Shown in pieces: positions 5,161 to 5,201 of a DNA stretch of 5,201 bases. Each line of letters starts with the position of its first letter. The stretch's first letter is position 1. The translations under genes and the position numbers were made by a program. Source of the DNA: Desulfobacterales bacterium (GTDB lineage Bacteria > Desulfobacterota > Desulfobacteria > Desulfobacterales > UBA5852); the NCBI GenBank assembly GCA_016735415.1, contig JAERRP010000033.1:1-5201 (forward strand). Reading direction: 5' to 3'. The notes below the pieces were generated by a model, which saw only the letters and a list, made by a program, of their open reading frames with translations, was not told the DNA's origin and did not search any database.

Positions 5161-5201
5161 CAGGTTTGGTGCTACCGACGGTTGTGTAATGCATGGACAG
5201 C

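Noticed and set aside
4931..5194. Minus-strand open frame across the end of the transporter gene
   Set aside because: Mostly antisense to the last transmembrane helices, with no ribosome binding site and no recognisable content.
1..5201. CRISPR arrays, insertion sequences, transposase genes, rRNA or complete tRNA genes
   Set aside because: No regularly spaced direct repeats, terminal inverted repeats with a transposase, or RNA gene signatures were found on either strand.

Overview
The window looks like chromosomal DNA from a Gram-negative bacterium. Overall gene style (KamA-family radical SAM enzyme, secreted cupredoxin beside a probable membrane sensor, FSR-like MFS carrier, moderately high GC with strong Shine-Dalgarno sites) fits an anaerobic or microaerophilic proteobacterium-like lineage such as Desulfobacterota. 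That placement is an inference from gene content; there is no rRNA or other marker here.

Layout. Positions 1-724 are read on the minus strand: a secreted type-1-copper (cupredoxin) protein (53-724), overlapped at its 3' end by the start of a second gene that leaves the window (1-72) and looks like the N-terminus of a membrane sensor protein. Positions 725-1342 are a divergent intergenic region of about 620 bases with no convincing gene. It holds possible promoter elements and several hairpins, and it serves as the leader of the next gene. Positions 1343-3783 on the plus strand are a two-gene unit: a type I glutamine-synthetase-like ligase (1343-2650), 59 bases, then a KamA-family radical SAM/PLP 2,3-aminomutase-like enzyme (2710-3783). 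A clear Rho-independent terminator (3788-3829) closes this unit. A 12-TM major facilitator transporter of the fosmidomycin-resistance type follows (3889-5079), then about 120 bases with no recognisable gene.

How the genes may work together. Both enzymes carry their catalytic motifs but depart from the textbook enzymes at substrate-recognition positions. The ligase keeps the ammonia-site residues but has lost the arginine that holds the glutamate main-chain carboxylate (A290 in place of Salmonella R321) and has R232 where an NGSG glycine is expected. The aminomutase keeps the cluster cysteines, the SAM motif and the PLP lysine, but lacks the aspartate pair that recognises the lysine side chain. 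Together they suggest a small pathway making a beta-amino acid and its amide (for example beta-glutamate/beta-glutamine, known compatible solutes), possibly with the neighbouring MFS protein as a carrier. This is a hypothesis from gene order and residue changes, not shown by the sequence alone. The cupredoxin and its overlapping partner are an independent unit, plausibly a periplasmic copper or redox sensing pair.
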